In this document: positions 7,592 to 12,848 of the stretch, piece after piece
Layout of the letters: each line of letters opens with the position of its first letter
Numbering within the stretch: position 1 is the first letter of the stretch
Assembly (NCBI GenBank): GCA_900763035.1
Contig: CAAFIS010000031.1
Location: 1-12,848 of the forward strand
Length of the DNA: 12,848 bases
Origin: Clostridia bacterium
Lineage (GTDB): Bacteria; Bacillota; Clostridia; Oscillospirales; Acutalibacteraceae
Direction of reading: 5' to 3'
The notes under the pieces: generated by a model
The model's input: the letters and a program-made list of their open reading frames with translations, nothing else
The model's database searches: none
Told to the model about the DNA's origin: nothing
Position numbers and translations under genes: made by a program

Positions 7592-7957
7592 ATGACCGAA
7601 CGGACCGTGCGCCTGACGGCGGACGAGAGCCTGCGTCTGACACCGCACGATGTACCGTGCGGTGTGCAGGGCGAGCACCGCGCGGCGGCCGTGGAGATCC
7701 TGCTGCCGCCGGCGGCGAACGGCTACACGCTGCAGATCGAGGCGGTGGACGGGCTGGGGCGTGCGCGAGAGAGCGGGCCGCTCTTGCCGCAGCAGACCGA
7801 TGAGGGCAGCATGATCCGGTTCGCCCTGCCGCGGGAATGGACCGACGGCGGCGGACGGATCGCCGTGCAGCTGACGGCGCAGCGAGGGCGGCAGCAGATC
7901 TGCTCGCCGATCGTTCGGCTTTGGACGGACGGGCGCATCGGCAGATCGTTGACGTAA
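7592..7957 (+). CDS. Small beta-rich protein resembling the N-terminal domain of tail appendages (BppU-N-like)
   Basis: A 121-residue protein starting at ATG 7592, with AAAGGAGGGG (7576-7585) as ribosome site; an in-frame GTG at 7553 lies inside the previous gene and is less likely. The pattern VRLTADESLRLTP, then CGVQGEHRAAAVEILLP, IEAVDGLGRA, MIRFALPREWTDGGGRIAVQLTAQ and IVRLWTDGRI matches the Ig-like N-terminal plug of baseplate upper or receptor-binding proteins of Firmicute phages, where it anchors a distal binding domain. Here the protein stops after this domain, so the usual distal part is missing or is supplied elsewhere. Followed by a short gap with a GGGCGCGCCC palindrome at 7974-7983 and then the lysis genes. 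Confidence 0.5.
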   Translation: MTERTVRLTADESLRLTPHDVPCGVQGEHRAAAVEILLPPAANGYTLQIEAVDGLGRARESGPLLPQQTDEGSMIRFALPREWTDGGGRIAVQLTAQRGRQQICSPIVRLWTDGRIGRSLT

Positions 7958-8004
7958 AGTGGAATGTGCGGGCGGGCGCGCCCATATGATCAAAGGGGGA
8001 CGAC

Positions 8005-8307
8005 ATGAACGAGCAGATGGAGGCGGAGCACCGCCTGAGCAAGGTGGAGGAGCGGGCGAAGGCGAACAGCCACCGGATCCGCACGCTCGAGCAGCGTCAG
8101 GACAAGATCGACGCGCTCGTGAGCAGTATGTCCGTGCTGGCGCAGAAGCAAAAGACCATGGAGGAGGACATCGGCGAGATCCGCACCGATGTGAGCCGGT
8201 TGAGCGGTGCGCCCGCCCGGCGGTGGGAGAGCATCGTGGACCGGATCATCCTTGGCATCATCACCGCACTGGTCGCGTATGTGGCGGTGCGGCTGGGGCT
8301 GCAATGA
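8005..8307 (+). CDS. XhlA-like holin-associated membrane protein
   Basis: A 100-residue protein with a charged coiled coil over residues 5-68 (regular Leu/Val/Ile spacing among Glu, Lys and Arg) and one C-terminal membrane span at about 80-98 (RIILGIITALVAYVAVRLGL). This is the layout of the haemolysin XhlA family, which in B. subtilis PBSX works with the holin XhlB in cell lysis. The coiled coil should stay in the cytoplasm, with the span anchoring it. The ribosome site AAAGGGGG (7992-7999) lies just upstream. It sits directly before a classical holin and the endolysin, which supports the lysis role. Confidence 0.8.
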   Translation: MNEQMEAEHRLSKVEERAKANSHRIRTLEQRQDKIDALVSSMSVLAQKQKTMEEDIGEIRTDVSRLSGAPARRWESIVDRIILGIITALVAYVAVRLGLQ

Positions 8308-8343
8308 CCGTTGGAACGAACCGAGCGTAAGGAGGACATGAGC

Positions 8344-8625
8344 ATGAAGATCAATTGGAAGGTACGCCTGAAGAACCCGGTGTTCTGGATGACGATCGTC
8401 CCGGCGCTGATCGGGCTGATCTATTCGCTGCTGGGGGCGTTCGGCATCGCGCCGAGCGTCACCTCGACGCAGCTGGAGAGCTGGATCGGCACGGTGATCG
8501 CTGCGCTGACGACGATCGGCGTGCTGGTCGACCCGACGACGAGCGGGATGGGCGACAGCGAGCGTGCGCTGCGCTACACCTGCCCGAAGGACAGTGAATG
8601 CGATCTGACGAAGGGCGGCGAATGA
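8344..8625 (+). CDS. Phage holin, phi LC3 family
   Basis: A 93-residue small membrane protein. It starts INWKVRLKNPVFW (3-15), the family hallmark, has a span at about 14-34, a second at about 45-63, then VDPTTSGMGDSERALRY (62-78) and PKDSECD. The DPTT motif and the DS..A..Y..PK ending are typical of the phi LC3 holin family, which makes the membrane lesions that let the endolysin reach the wall. ATG 8344 is chosen because AAGGAGG (8329-8335) is eight bases upstream; ATG 8338 would be too close and the in-frame TTG at 8311 has no ribosome site. The stop overlaps the endolysin start as ATGA. Confidence 0.9.
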   Translation: MKINWKVRLKNPVFWMTIVPALIGLIYSLLGAFGIAPSVTSTQLESWIGTVIAALTTIGVLVDPTTSGMGDSERALRYTCPKDSECDLTKGGE

Positions 8626-9407
8626 GCGTGGCGAAGATCTATCTGTCCCCGGCGGCGCATGTGCACGACAATGCCACGCGCTGCCCCGGCAAATGCAGCG
8701 AGAACACGCACTGTAACCAATACATGGACATCGTGGAGCAGCGGCTGCGGCAGCTGGGGTTCGCTGTGCGCCGGGGCGACGCGAGGCTGGTCGGCTCCGT
8801 GGCGATGGAGGCGCGCGTGCGCGAGGCGAACGCGTGGGGCGCGGACATCTATTATGTCGCGCACACGAACGCGGGCGGCGGCCGATACAGCATGACGATG
8901 TGCTGGAACGACGAAAAAAGCCGGGCGCGCGCCGAGATCGTGCACAAGTATCGCCGCAGCGTGGCGGCGCACAGGGTGGTGACGCGCACGGATCTGTACG
9001 AGATGCGGGCGACGCGGATGACCTGCCTGTATGACGAGTTGTTTTTCCATGACAATGCCGAGGATTGCGCGTGGTTCCATGCCGGCGGCATGGCGGCGTT
9101 GGCGGAGGAAACGGTACAGGCACTGTGCGAGATCACCGGGACGAACTACGTACCGGCGGGTGAGCGTCCTGCGCCCGCCGATCCGCAGCCACCGCAAAAG
9201 CCGGTGCCTGCGGCGGGCAGACCGGTAGTGCTGACGGCGGGAAAGCTGTTTTTGACCGCGCGGGGCGACCGCTTCGTGACCCGGACGGGGACGTTCTACC
9301 TTTATGACGGGGTGAAGGTGGGCGCGCGATACCGCGTGACCAACCGTCCCGACCGCGTGGGCAAGCGCCCGACGGCAGTGTATGTTTCCGGTTGGGTGGA
9401 GCTTTAA
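8622..9407 (+). CDS. Endolysin, N-acetylmuramoyl-L-alanine amidase with C-terminal wall-binding domain
   Basis: A 261-residue zinc amidase of the Amidase_3 type, cutting the bond between muramic acid and the peptide stem. Residues 1-172 are catalytic: IYLSPAAHVHDN (6-17) near the first metal site (H13 or H15), SENTHCNQY (26-34) with E27 as likely ligand, HTNAGGG (81-87) with H81, and YDELFFHDN (137-145) with E139 as the likely catalytic acid. Cysteines 21, 25 and 31 cluster near the metal site. A Pro-rich linker spans about 178-198, and 200-261 (ending RVGKRPTAVYVSGWVEL) resembles wall-binding domains of clostridial endolysins. No signal peptide, so it depends on the holin. ATG 8622 overlaps the holin stop; an in-frame ATG 8598 would add eight residues. 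Both have weak ribosome sites, so translational coupling is likely. Confidence 0.88.
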   Translation: MSVAKIYLSPAAHVHDNATRCPGKCSENTHCNQYMDIVEQRLRQLGFAVRRGDARLVGSVAMEARVREANAWGADIYYVAHTNAGGGRYSMTMCWNDEKSRARAEIVHKYRRSVAAHRVVTRTDLYEMRATRMTCLYDELFFHDNAEDCAWFHAGGMAALAEETVQALCEITGTNYVPAGERPAPADPQPPQKPVPAAGRPVVLTAGKLFLTARGDRFVTRTGTFYLYDGVKVGARYRVTNRPDRVGKRPTAVYVSGWVEL

Positions 9408-9411
9408 GGGT

Positions 9412-9449
9412 TCGGCGGCCGCTCTCGTTTGAGAGCGGCCGCCGATTTT
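9412..9449 (+). terminator. Intrinsic terminator of the phage lysis operon
   Basis: A perfect 15-bp stem, 9412-9426 with 9431-9445, around a GTTT loop and followed by TTTT (9446-9449), then another T run at 9457-9461. It begins four bases after the endolysin stop. It ends just before the ackA promoter and should keep phage late transcription out of ackA. Confidence 0.92.
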
Positions 9450-9451
9450 GC

Positions 9452-9480
9452 TTGCATTTTTCGCTTTGATGAGGTATGAT
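9452..9480 (+). promoter_or_regulatory. Predicted sigma-A-type promoter of ackA
   Basis: TTGCAT (9452-9457) and TATGAT (9475-9480) are 17 bases apart; the -10 box has five of six consensus bases, the -35 only the TTG. The leader would be about 25 bases, with AAGGAG (9500-9505) before the start. It directly abuts the phage terminator, so if the prophage boundary is upstream this promoter may be host DNA. Confidence 0.6.
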
Positions 9481-9510
9481 AAAGAAAAACAAAAACGATA
9501 AGGAGCAAAA

Positions 9511-10701
9511 ATGATGAAGGTATTGGTCATCAATGCAGGCAGTTCTTCGCTGAAGTATCAGCTGATCGACATGGACGGTGAGGTCGTCCTCGGCAAAGGG
9601 ATCTGCGAGCGGATCGGGCTGGCCGACGGCATCTTCACCCACAAGGCGCACGGACAGGTATGGAAAACGAACGTGTCCATGCCCGATCACACGGCGGCGT
9701 TCGCCGAGGTCAAGCGTGCGCTGACCGAGGGCGAGGGGAAGGTCATCCACGACCTGTCCGAGGTGGGTGCGATCGGCCACCGCGTGGTGCAGGGCGGTGC
9801 GAAATATGACCGTTCCGTGCGCATCACCGACGAGGTGAAGGCGGACATCGATAGCCTGAAGGCGCTGGCGCCGCTGCACAATCCGGCGGCGCTGCAGGGC
9901 ATCGCCGCGGCGACGGCGACCTTCGGCGACAAGATCGCACAGGTGGCGGTGTTCGACACTGCTTTCCATCAGACGATGGAGCAGAAGGTGTATATGTTCG
10001 GCCTGCCGTATGAATATTACGAGAAATACGGCGTGCGCCGCTACGGCTTCCACGGCACGTCCCACCGCTTCGTCAGTGCCCGCTGCTGCGAGCTGCTTGG
10101 CCGTACCGAGGGCACGCGCATCATCACCTGTCATTTGGGCAGCGGCTCGTCGATCGCGGCGATCAAGAACGGCAAGGTCATCGACACGTCCATGGGCATG
10201 ACACCGCTGGACGGCTTTATGATGGGCACGCGCTCCGGCGGGTTCGACCCCTCCGTCGTGACGTTTTTGATGGAGCGTGAGGGTCTGACCCCTGCCCAGA
10301 TGGACGAGATCATGAACAAAAAGTCCGGCACGCTGGGCATCTCCGGCCAGTACAGCGACGACCGCGATATCGAGGCCGCCATCGCCCGCGGCGATGAGCG
10401 TGCCGCGCTGGCGTGGGATATGCGCACGTATCAGGTGCTCAAGTACGTCGGCGGCTATATCGCGGCGCTGGGCGGTCTGGACGCATTGGTGTTCACCGCC
10501 GGCATCGGTGAGAACCAGCCCCGCGTGCGGCAGGAGATCATCGATGCCCTCGGCTTCCTTGGCATGAAGTGCGACACCGAGGCGAATAAGGTCCACGGTA
10601 AGGAAACGCTGATCACCACCGCCGATTCCGCCATCCCGGCGTGGGTCATCCCGACCGACGAGGAAATGGTCATCGCCCGCGACACTGCCGCGCTGGCCTG
10701 A
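9511..10701 (+). CDS. ackA: Acetate kinase
   Basis: Converts acetyl phosphate and ADP to acetate and ATP, the ATP-yielding last step of acetate formation in fermenting bacteria; a cytoplasmic homodimer. At 396 residues it has full family length. Visible motifs are NAGSSSLKYQL (8-18) with the conserved Asn, GHRVVQGG (89-96) with the substrate-binding Arg, VFDTAFH (147-153) with Asp149, GFHGTSH (179-185) with His181, GTRSGGFDP (239-247) with Arg241, and PTDEE (381-385) with the metal-binding Glu. ATG 9511 is followed by a second ATG at 9514; the first has AAGGAG five bases upstream. Often paired with pta, but no pta is next to it here. Codons end in C more often than in the phage genes, fitting a highly expressed host gene. 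Two terminators follow. Confidence 0.98.
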   Translation: MMKVLVINAGSSSLKYQLIDMDGEVVLGKGICERIGLADGIFTHKAHGQVWKTNVSMPDHTAAFAEVKRALTEGEGKVIHDLSEVGAIGHRVVQGGAKYDRSVRITDEVKADIDSLKALAPLHNPAALQGIAAATATFGDKIAQVAVFDTAFHQTMEQKVYMFGLPYEYYEKYGVRRYGFHGTSHRFVSARCCELLGRTEGTRIITCHLGSGSSIAAIKNGKVIDTSMGMTPLDGFMMGTRSGGFDPSVVTFLMEREGLTPAQMDEIMNKKSGTLGISGQYSDDRDIEAAIARGDERAALAWDMRTYQVLKYVGGYIAALGGLDALVFTAGIGENQPRVRQEIIDALGFLGMKCDTEANKVHGKETLITTADSAIPAWVIPTDEEMVIARDTAALA

Positions 10702-10722
10702 GCCGAAAAAGCATAAAGCCTT

Positions 10723-10756
10723 AAAAAGTCTGCTGCGCACTGCAGCAGACTTTTTT
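10723..10756 (+). terminator. Intrinsic terminator 1 after ackA
   Basis: The arms at 10723-10736 and 10742-10755 are perfectly complementary (14 bp, including an A run pairing with the T run) around GCACT, with six T at 10751-10756. It starts 21 bases after the ackA stop. The A run upstream means it could also act on the opposite strand. Confidence 0.9.
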
Positions 10757-10767
10757 ATCGTCCGGCG

Positions 10768-10796
10768 AAAACCCCCGGCTGTGCCGGGGGTTTTTT
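10768..10796 (+). terminator. Intrinsic terminator 2 after ackA
   Basis: A 12-bp stem, 10768-10779 with 10783-10794, around TGT, with a CCCCCGGC/GCCGGGGG core and six T at 10791-10796. It lies 11 bases after the first terminator. The pair should insulate ackA from the SPFH operon, in both directions since both have A runs upstream. Confidence 0.9.
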
Positions 10797-10840
10797 ATTA
10801 TGCGCTGTTTTTGGGGCAAGACAGGAAAGCAGATCCGTCA

Positions 10841-10857
10841 AGGTATACAAAATACCT
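10841..10857. promoter_or_regulatory. 17-nt palindrome, possible operator
   Basis: AGGTAT (10841-10846) and ATACCT (10852-10857) are perfect inverted repeats around ACAAA. It lies about 60 bases upstream of the predicted -10 box of the SPFH operon in an AT-richer non-coding stretch. The size suits a dimeric repressor or activator, but no regulator is identified. Confidence 0.4.
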
Positions 10858-10868
10858 AAAAATCGCAC

Positions 10869-10877
10869 GGGGGGGGG
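10869..10877 (+). repeat. Run of nine G upstream of the SPFH promoter
   Basis: Nine consecutive G lie between the palindrome and the promoter, about 45 bases before the -10 box. Long G runs are prone to slippage in replication. The tract is outside any gene. Confidence 0.9.
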
Positions 10878-10885
10878 TAACGCTG

Positions 10886-10927
10886 TTGACTTTGTGCATA
10901 GTGTCTGCTGTACGGATATGATATAAT
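10886..10927 (+). promoter_or_regulatory. Predicted extended -10 promoter of the SPFH operon
   Basis: A perfect TATAAT (10922-10927) is preceded by TGA (10919-10921), giving an extended -10 element. TTGACT (10886-10891) looks like a -35 box but is 30 bases from TATAAT, too far for normal use. An overlapping TATGAT at 10917-10922 with TTGTGC at 10892-10897 (19-base spacing) is an alternative. The leader from about 10934 to the start codon is about 70 bases. Confidence 0.65.
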
Positions 10928-11006
10928 ATGATCGCTTAGATACGCTCTGCCGTTTTGGCGAAAAATGACGAAGCGAGGCAGAAGCCGATCCGAAGGAGGA
11001 AAGACC

Positions 11007-12158
11007 ATGGCGCAGATCGCTGACATCATCAAATACGAAGGGGACAACGGCACCTTCGTCTGGAAGCACCCGTGCGAGGACTTCAACAGCCTGACGCAGC
11101 TGATCGTTCACGAGAGCCAAGAGGCGGTATTCTTCATGAACGGGCAGGCGCTCGATCTGTTCGGGCCGGGCCGGTACACGCTGGAAACGCAGAACATCCC
11201 CAAGATCGGCAAGCTGCTGAACCGGACGACCGGGGACAGGACGCCGTTCCATTGCGAGGTCTATTTCATCAACAAGACCGAGCAGATGGCGATCAAATGG
11301 GGCACGGACAGCAAGGTGCAGTATATCGAGCCGCCCTACGGGTTCCCGATCGCCATCGGCGCATCGGGCGAGATGAGCCTGCGGGCGGAGGACAGCCGCA
11401 AGCTGCTGATCAAGCTGGTGGGGACGGAAAACGGGATCGGGCAGCAAAGGCTCGTCAGCTATTTCCGCGCGTTTTTGATGACGCGGGTCAAAAGCTACAT
11501 CGCGCAGGTGATCAGAAAAAACGCCATCGACATCTTTGAGATCGACGAGGGGCTTTCGGCCTTCTCGGACGAGCTGAAGGCGCTGCTGATCCCCGATTTT
11601 GCGGAATACGGCGTGGCACTGGAACGCTTTTTCGTCACCACGATCGTCAAGCCGGACGGCGATCGGCAGTACGAAAAGTTCAAGGAGCTGCATTTTCGGC
11701 AATATGCCGACATCGCAGAGGCGAAGCTGCGCCAGCAGACCGACCTGATCTATGCGCAGACCGAGGCGCAGAAGGTGGTCATCGACTCCCAGGCGCAAGC
11801 CACCAAGCGTGCGCAGGAGGGCTATACATATGCCCAAGAGCGTGGCTTTGATGTAGCAGAGAAGGTGGCGCAGAACGAGGCGGTCGGTCAGTTCACCAAT
11901 ATGGGCGTGGGGCTTGGCACCATGGCCGGCGTCGGCGGCGTGGTCGGCGGTGTGGTCGGCAATGCCGTTTCCGGCGCGATGGATGCCGCACAGCAGCCCG
12001 CCGCAGCGCCGACGCAGGCTGCGTCGGCACCGGCGGCCGACGAGATGGCGGCGTTCAAGGCCAAGATCGACAAGCTGATGCTGATGAAGGACGCCGGCAT
12101 GATCGATGAAGAAGAATTCGGCCGCATGAAGGCGGAGCTGCTGAAGTCGATCATGTAA
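11007..12158 (+). CDS. SPFH-domain protein with C-terminal SHOCT domain, YdjI-like
   Basis: A 383-residue protein. ATG 11007 is chosen because AAGGAGGA (10993-11000) is six bases upstream; an in-frame ATG at 10965 lacks a ribosome site and would add a basic non-conserved leader. Residues 1-220 are SPFH-like, with the family start ADIIKYEGDNGTFVWKHP (5-22), then VHESQEAVFFMNGQALDLFGPGRY in pieces (34-57) and FFVTTIVKP (208-216). Residues 225-295 are helical, Glu/Gln/Ala rich. Residues 299-325 are a Gly/Val-rich, mildly hydrophobic segment that may touch the membrane. After a Pro/Ala linker, 346-381 form a SHOCT domain (AAFKAKIDKLMLMKDAGMID then EEFGRMKAELLK). The related B. subtilis YdjI works with PspA-type membrane protection. 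No membrane span of its own is clear. The next gene follows 13 bases later in the same operon. Confidence 0.85.
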   Translation: MAQIADIIKYEGDNGTFVWKHPCEDFNSLTQLIVHESQEAVFFMNGQALDLFGPGRYTLETQNIPKIGKLLNRTTGDRTPFHCEVYFINKTEQMAIKWGTDSKVQYIEPPYGFPIAIGASGEMSLRAEDSRKLLIKLVGTENGIGQQRLVSYFRAFLMTRVKSYIAQVIRKNAIDIFEIDEGLSAFSDELKALLIPDFAEYGVALERFFVTTIVKPDGDRQYEKFKELHFRQYADIAEAKLRQQTDLIYAQTEAQKVVIDSQAQATKRAQEGYTYAQERGFDVAEKVAQNEAVGQFTNMGVGLGTMAGVGGVVGGVVGNAVSGAMDAAQQPAAAPTQAASAPAADEMAAFKAKIDKLMLMKDAGMIDEEEFGRMKAELLKSIM

Positions 12159-12171
12159 GGAGGGGACAGCG

Positions 12172-12848
12172 ATGAAAAAATTTTGGCTTTATGCGGTGTG
12201 CTGGGCGATCGCGCTGGCGGTGTTCAACGTCGTTTGCTTCGTCACGCCGAACGAGGTGGGCGGGATATCGAAATTCGCCGGGGCGTTCTGGCCGGGGTAT
12301 ATCTGCATCACGGTGGCGTTCATCGGGCAGCTGGTGTGTGTTTATATCGCCCTGCGCGAGAAAAACGCGCAAAAGCGGTTTTATCGCCTGCCGCTGATCG
12401 CGCACAGCTGGAGCGGCCTGATCACCACGCTGGTGATCGGCGGCTTTTGCATGGCCACGCCGTATCTGCCGGTTTGGGCGGGGATCGTTTTTTGCCTGAT
12501 GGTTTTGGGCTTTATGGCACTCAAGCTGGTGGCGGCCGGTGCGGCCGGGGATGCCGTGAGCGAAACGGACGACCGGATCCGGACGAAGACCGCCTTCATC
12601 CGCACGCTGACGGCGGAGGCGGAGCAGCTGACGGCGGCCGCCAAGACCGCCGAGCTGAAGGCGGCGGTCAAAAAGGTGGCCGAGGCCGTGCGGTATTCCG
12701 ATCCGATGTCCGACGCGGCGCTGACCGAGATCGAGGGGCAGATCCAAAGCGGCTTTGCCGACCTGCAAAGCGCAGTGGCGGCGGAGGATGCGGCGCGCGC
12801 CGATGCGGCCGCGAACGCTCTGCTGCTGCTGATCGATGCGCGGGCGAG
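12172..12848 (+). CDS. Four-span membrane protein with soluble C-terminal tail, partial
   Basis: The first 225 codons of a gene that runs off the window. ATG 12172 has AAGGAGG (12157-12163) overlapping the SPFH stop, so the two genes are likely cotranscribed and coupled. Predicted spans are at about 5-25 (LYAVCWAIALAVFNVVCFV), 39-61, 74-98 and 101-122 (PVWAGIVF then VLGFMALKLVA). From 125 on the chain is hydrophilic and helical, with an Arg/Asp-rich start (ETDDRIRTKTAFIRTLTAEA), VRYSDPMSD (173-181) and an Ala-rich helix. The YSDPMS motif and this layout recall a conserved clostridial protein I associate with SPFH genes, without a known function. The tail is probably cytoplasmic and might bind the SPFH partner. 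No catalytic motif is seen. Confidence 0.75.
   Translation, partial: MKKFWLYAVCWAIALAVFNVVCFVTPNEVGGISKFAGAFWPGYICITVAFIGQLVCVYIALREKNAQKRFYRLPLIAHSWSGLITTLVIGGFCMATPYLPVWAGIVFCLMVLGFMALKLVAAGAAGDAVSETDDRIRTKTAFIRTLTAEAEQLTAAAKTAELKAAVKKVAEAVRYSDPMSDAALTEIEGQIQSGFADLQSAVAAEDAARADAAANALLLLIDARA

Larger units (their letters stand above)
1..9449 (+). mobile_element. Prophage late region (head, short tail, lysis), left part outside window
   Basis: An unbroken series of same-strand genes encodes scaffold, capsid, connector, portal, tail hub, coiled-coil protein, tail-appendage domain, two holin-type proteins and an endolysin, closed by a strong terminator. Spacing is tight (1 to 60 bases) except after the scaffold gene. 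No tape measure, tail tube, sheath or baseplate set is present, and the portal and propeller proteins look P22-like, so a podovirus-like particle is inferred. The left end, terminases, integrase and repressor are not in view. The right edge is placed at the terminator because the next gene is the housekeeping gene ackA; the exact attachment site cannot be seen with only one end available. Confidence 0.85.

Noticed and set aside
7974..7983. GGGCGCGCCC palindrome before the XhlA-like gene
   Set aside because: A ten-base GC palindrome without loop or nearby promoter is unremarkable in DNA of this composition.
9133..10740. 535-codon open frame on the minus strand across ackA and the endolysin end
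   Set aside because: ackA is certain on the + strand, and the minus frame runs through two unrelated genes and a terminator.
1..12848. Search by eye for CRISPR arrays, tRNA or rRNA genes, insertion sequences, toxin-antitoxin or defence genes
   Set aside because: No regular repeat-spacer pattern, RNA gene signature, transposase or recognisable defence protein was found.

Overview
The window looks like a chromosomal stretch of a GC-rich Clostridia-type Firmicute, possibly an Oscillospiraceae relative. The clues are strong AAGGAGG-type ribosome binding sites, a phi LC3-family holin, an XhlA-type protein, a YdjI-like SPFH protein and intrinsic terminators with T tracts. Taxonomy is inferred from gene style only. 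Every gene I support is on the + strand.

Region 1 (1 to about 9,450) is the late part of a prophage: head, short tail and lysis genes. The order is a probable scaffold gene, a 387-base gap filled with decayed copies of the scaffold 3' end, the major capsid protein, a small head-tail connector candidate, a P22-type portal, a large gp10-like tail hub/propeller protein, a long coiled-coil protein (ejection-protein candidate), a small beta-rich protein like an N-terminal tail-appendage domain, an XhlA-like membrane protein, a phi LC3 holin and an N-acetylmuramoyl-L-alanine amidase endolysin. There is no tape measure, sheath, tube or large tail fibre, so a short-tailed (podovirus-like) particle is the best reading. 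The portal lies downstream of the capsid gene, which is not the usual order. Two perfect GC-rich hairpins flank the connector gene, and the second overlaps the portal ribosome binding site. A 15-bp terminator closes the lysis operon. Terminases, integrase, replication and repressor genes are not in the window.

Region 2 (about 9,450 to 10,800) is ackA, acetate kinase, with its own promoter directly after the phage terminator and two tandem intrinsic terminators behind it. This is ordinary core metabolism and marks host DNA, so the right prophage/host junction probably lies between 9,408 and about 9,480.

Region 3 (about 10,800 to the end) has a more AT-rich regulatory stretch with a 17-nt palindrome, a run of nine G and an extended -10 promoter. 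Next comes a two-gene unit: a YdjI-like SPFH protein ending in a SHOCT domain, and a protein with four predicted membrane spans and a long soluble tail, cut by the window end. By analogy with YdjI this pair may act at the membrane, perhaps in envelope stress; its function is not known from the sequence.

The least explained parts are the scaffold-tail duplication debris, the hairpin at the portal start, the virion without a visible receptor-binding protein, and the SPFH plus membrane-protein pair with its unusual promoter.
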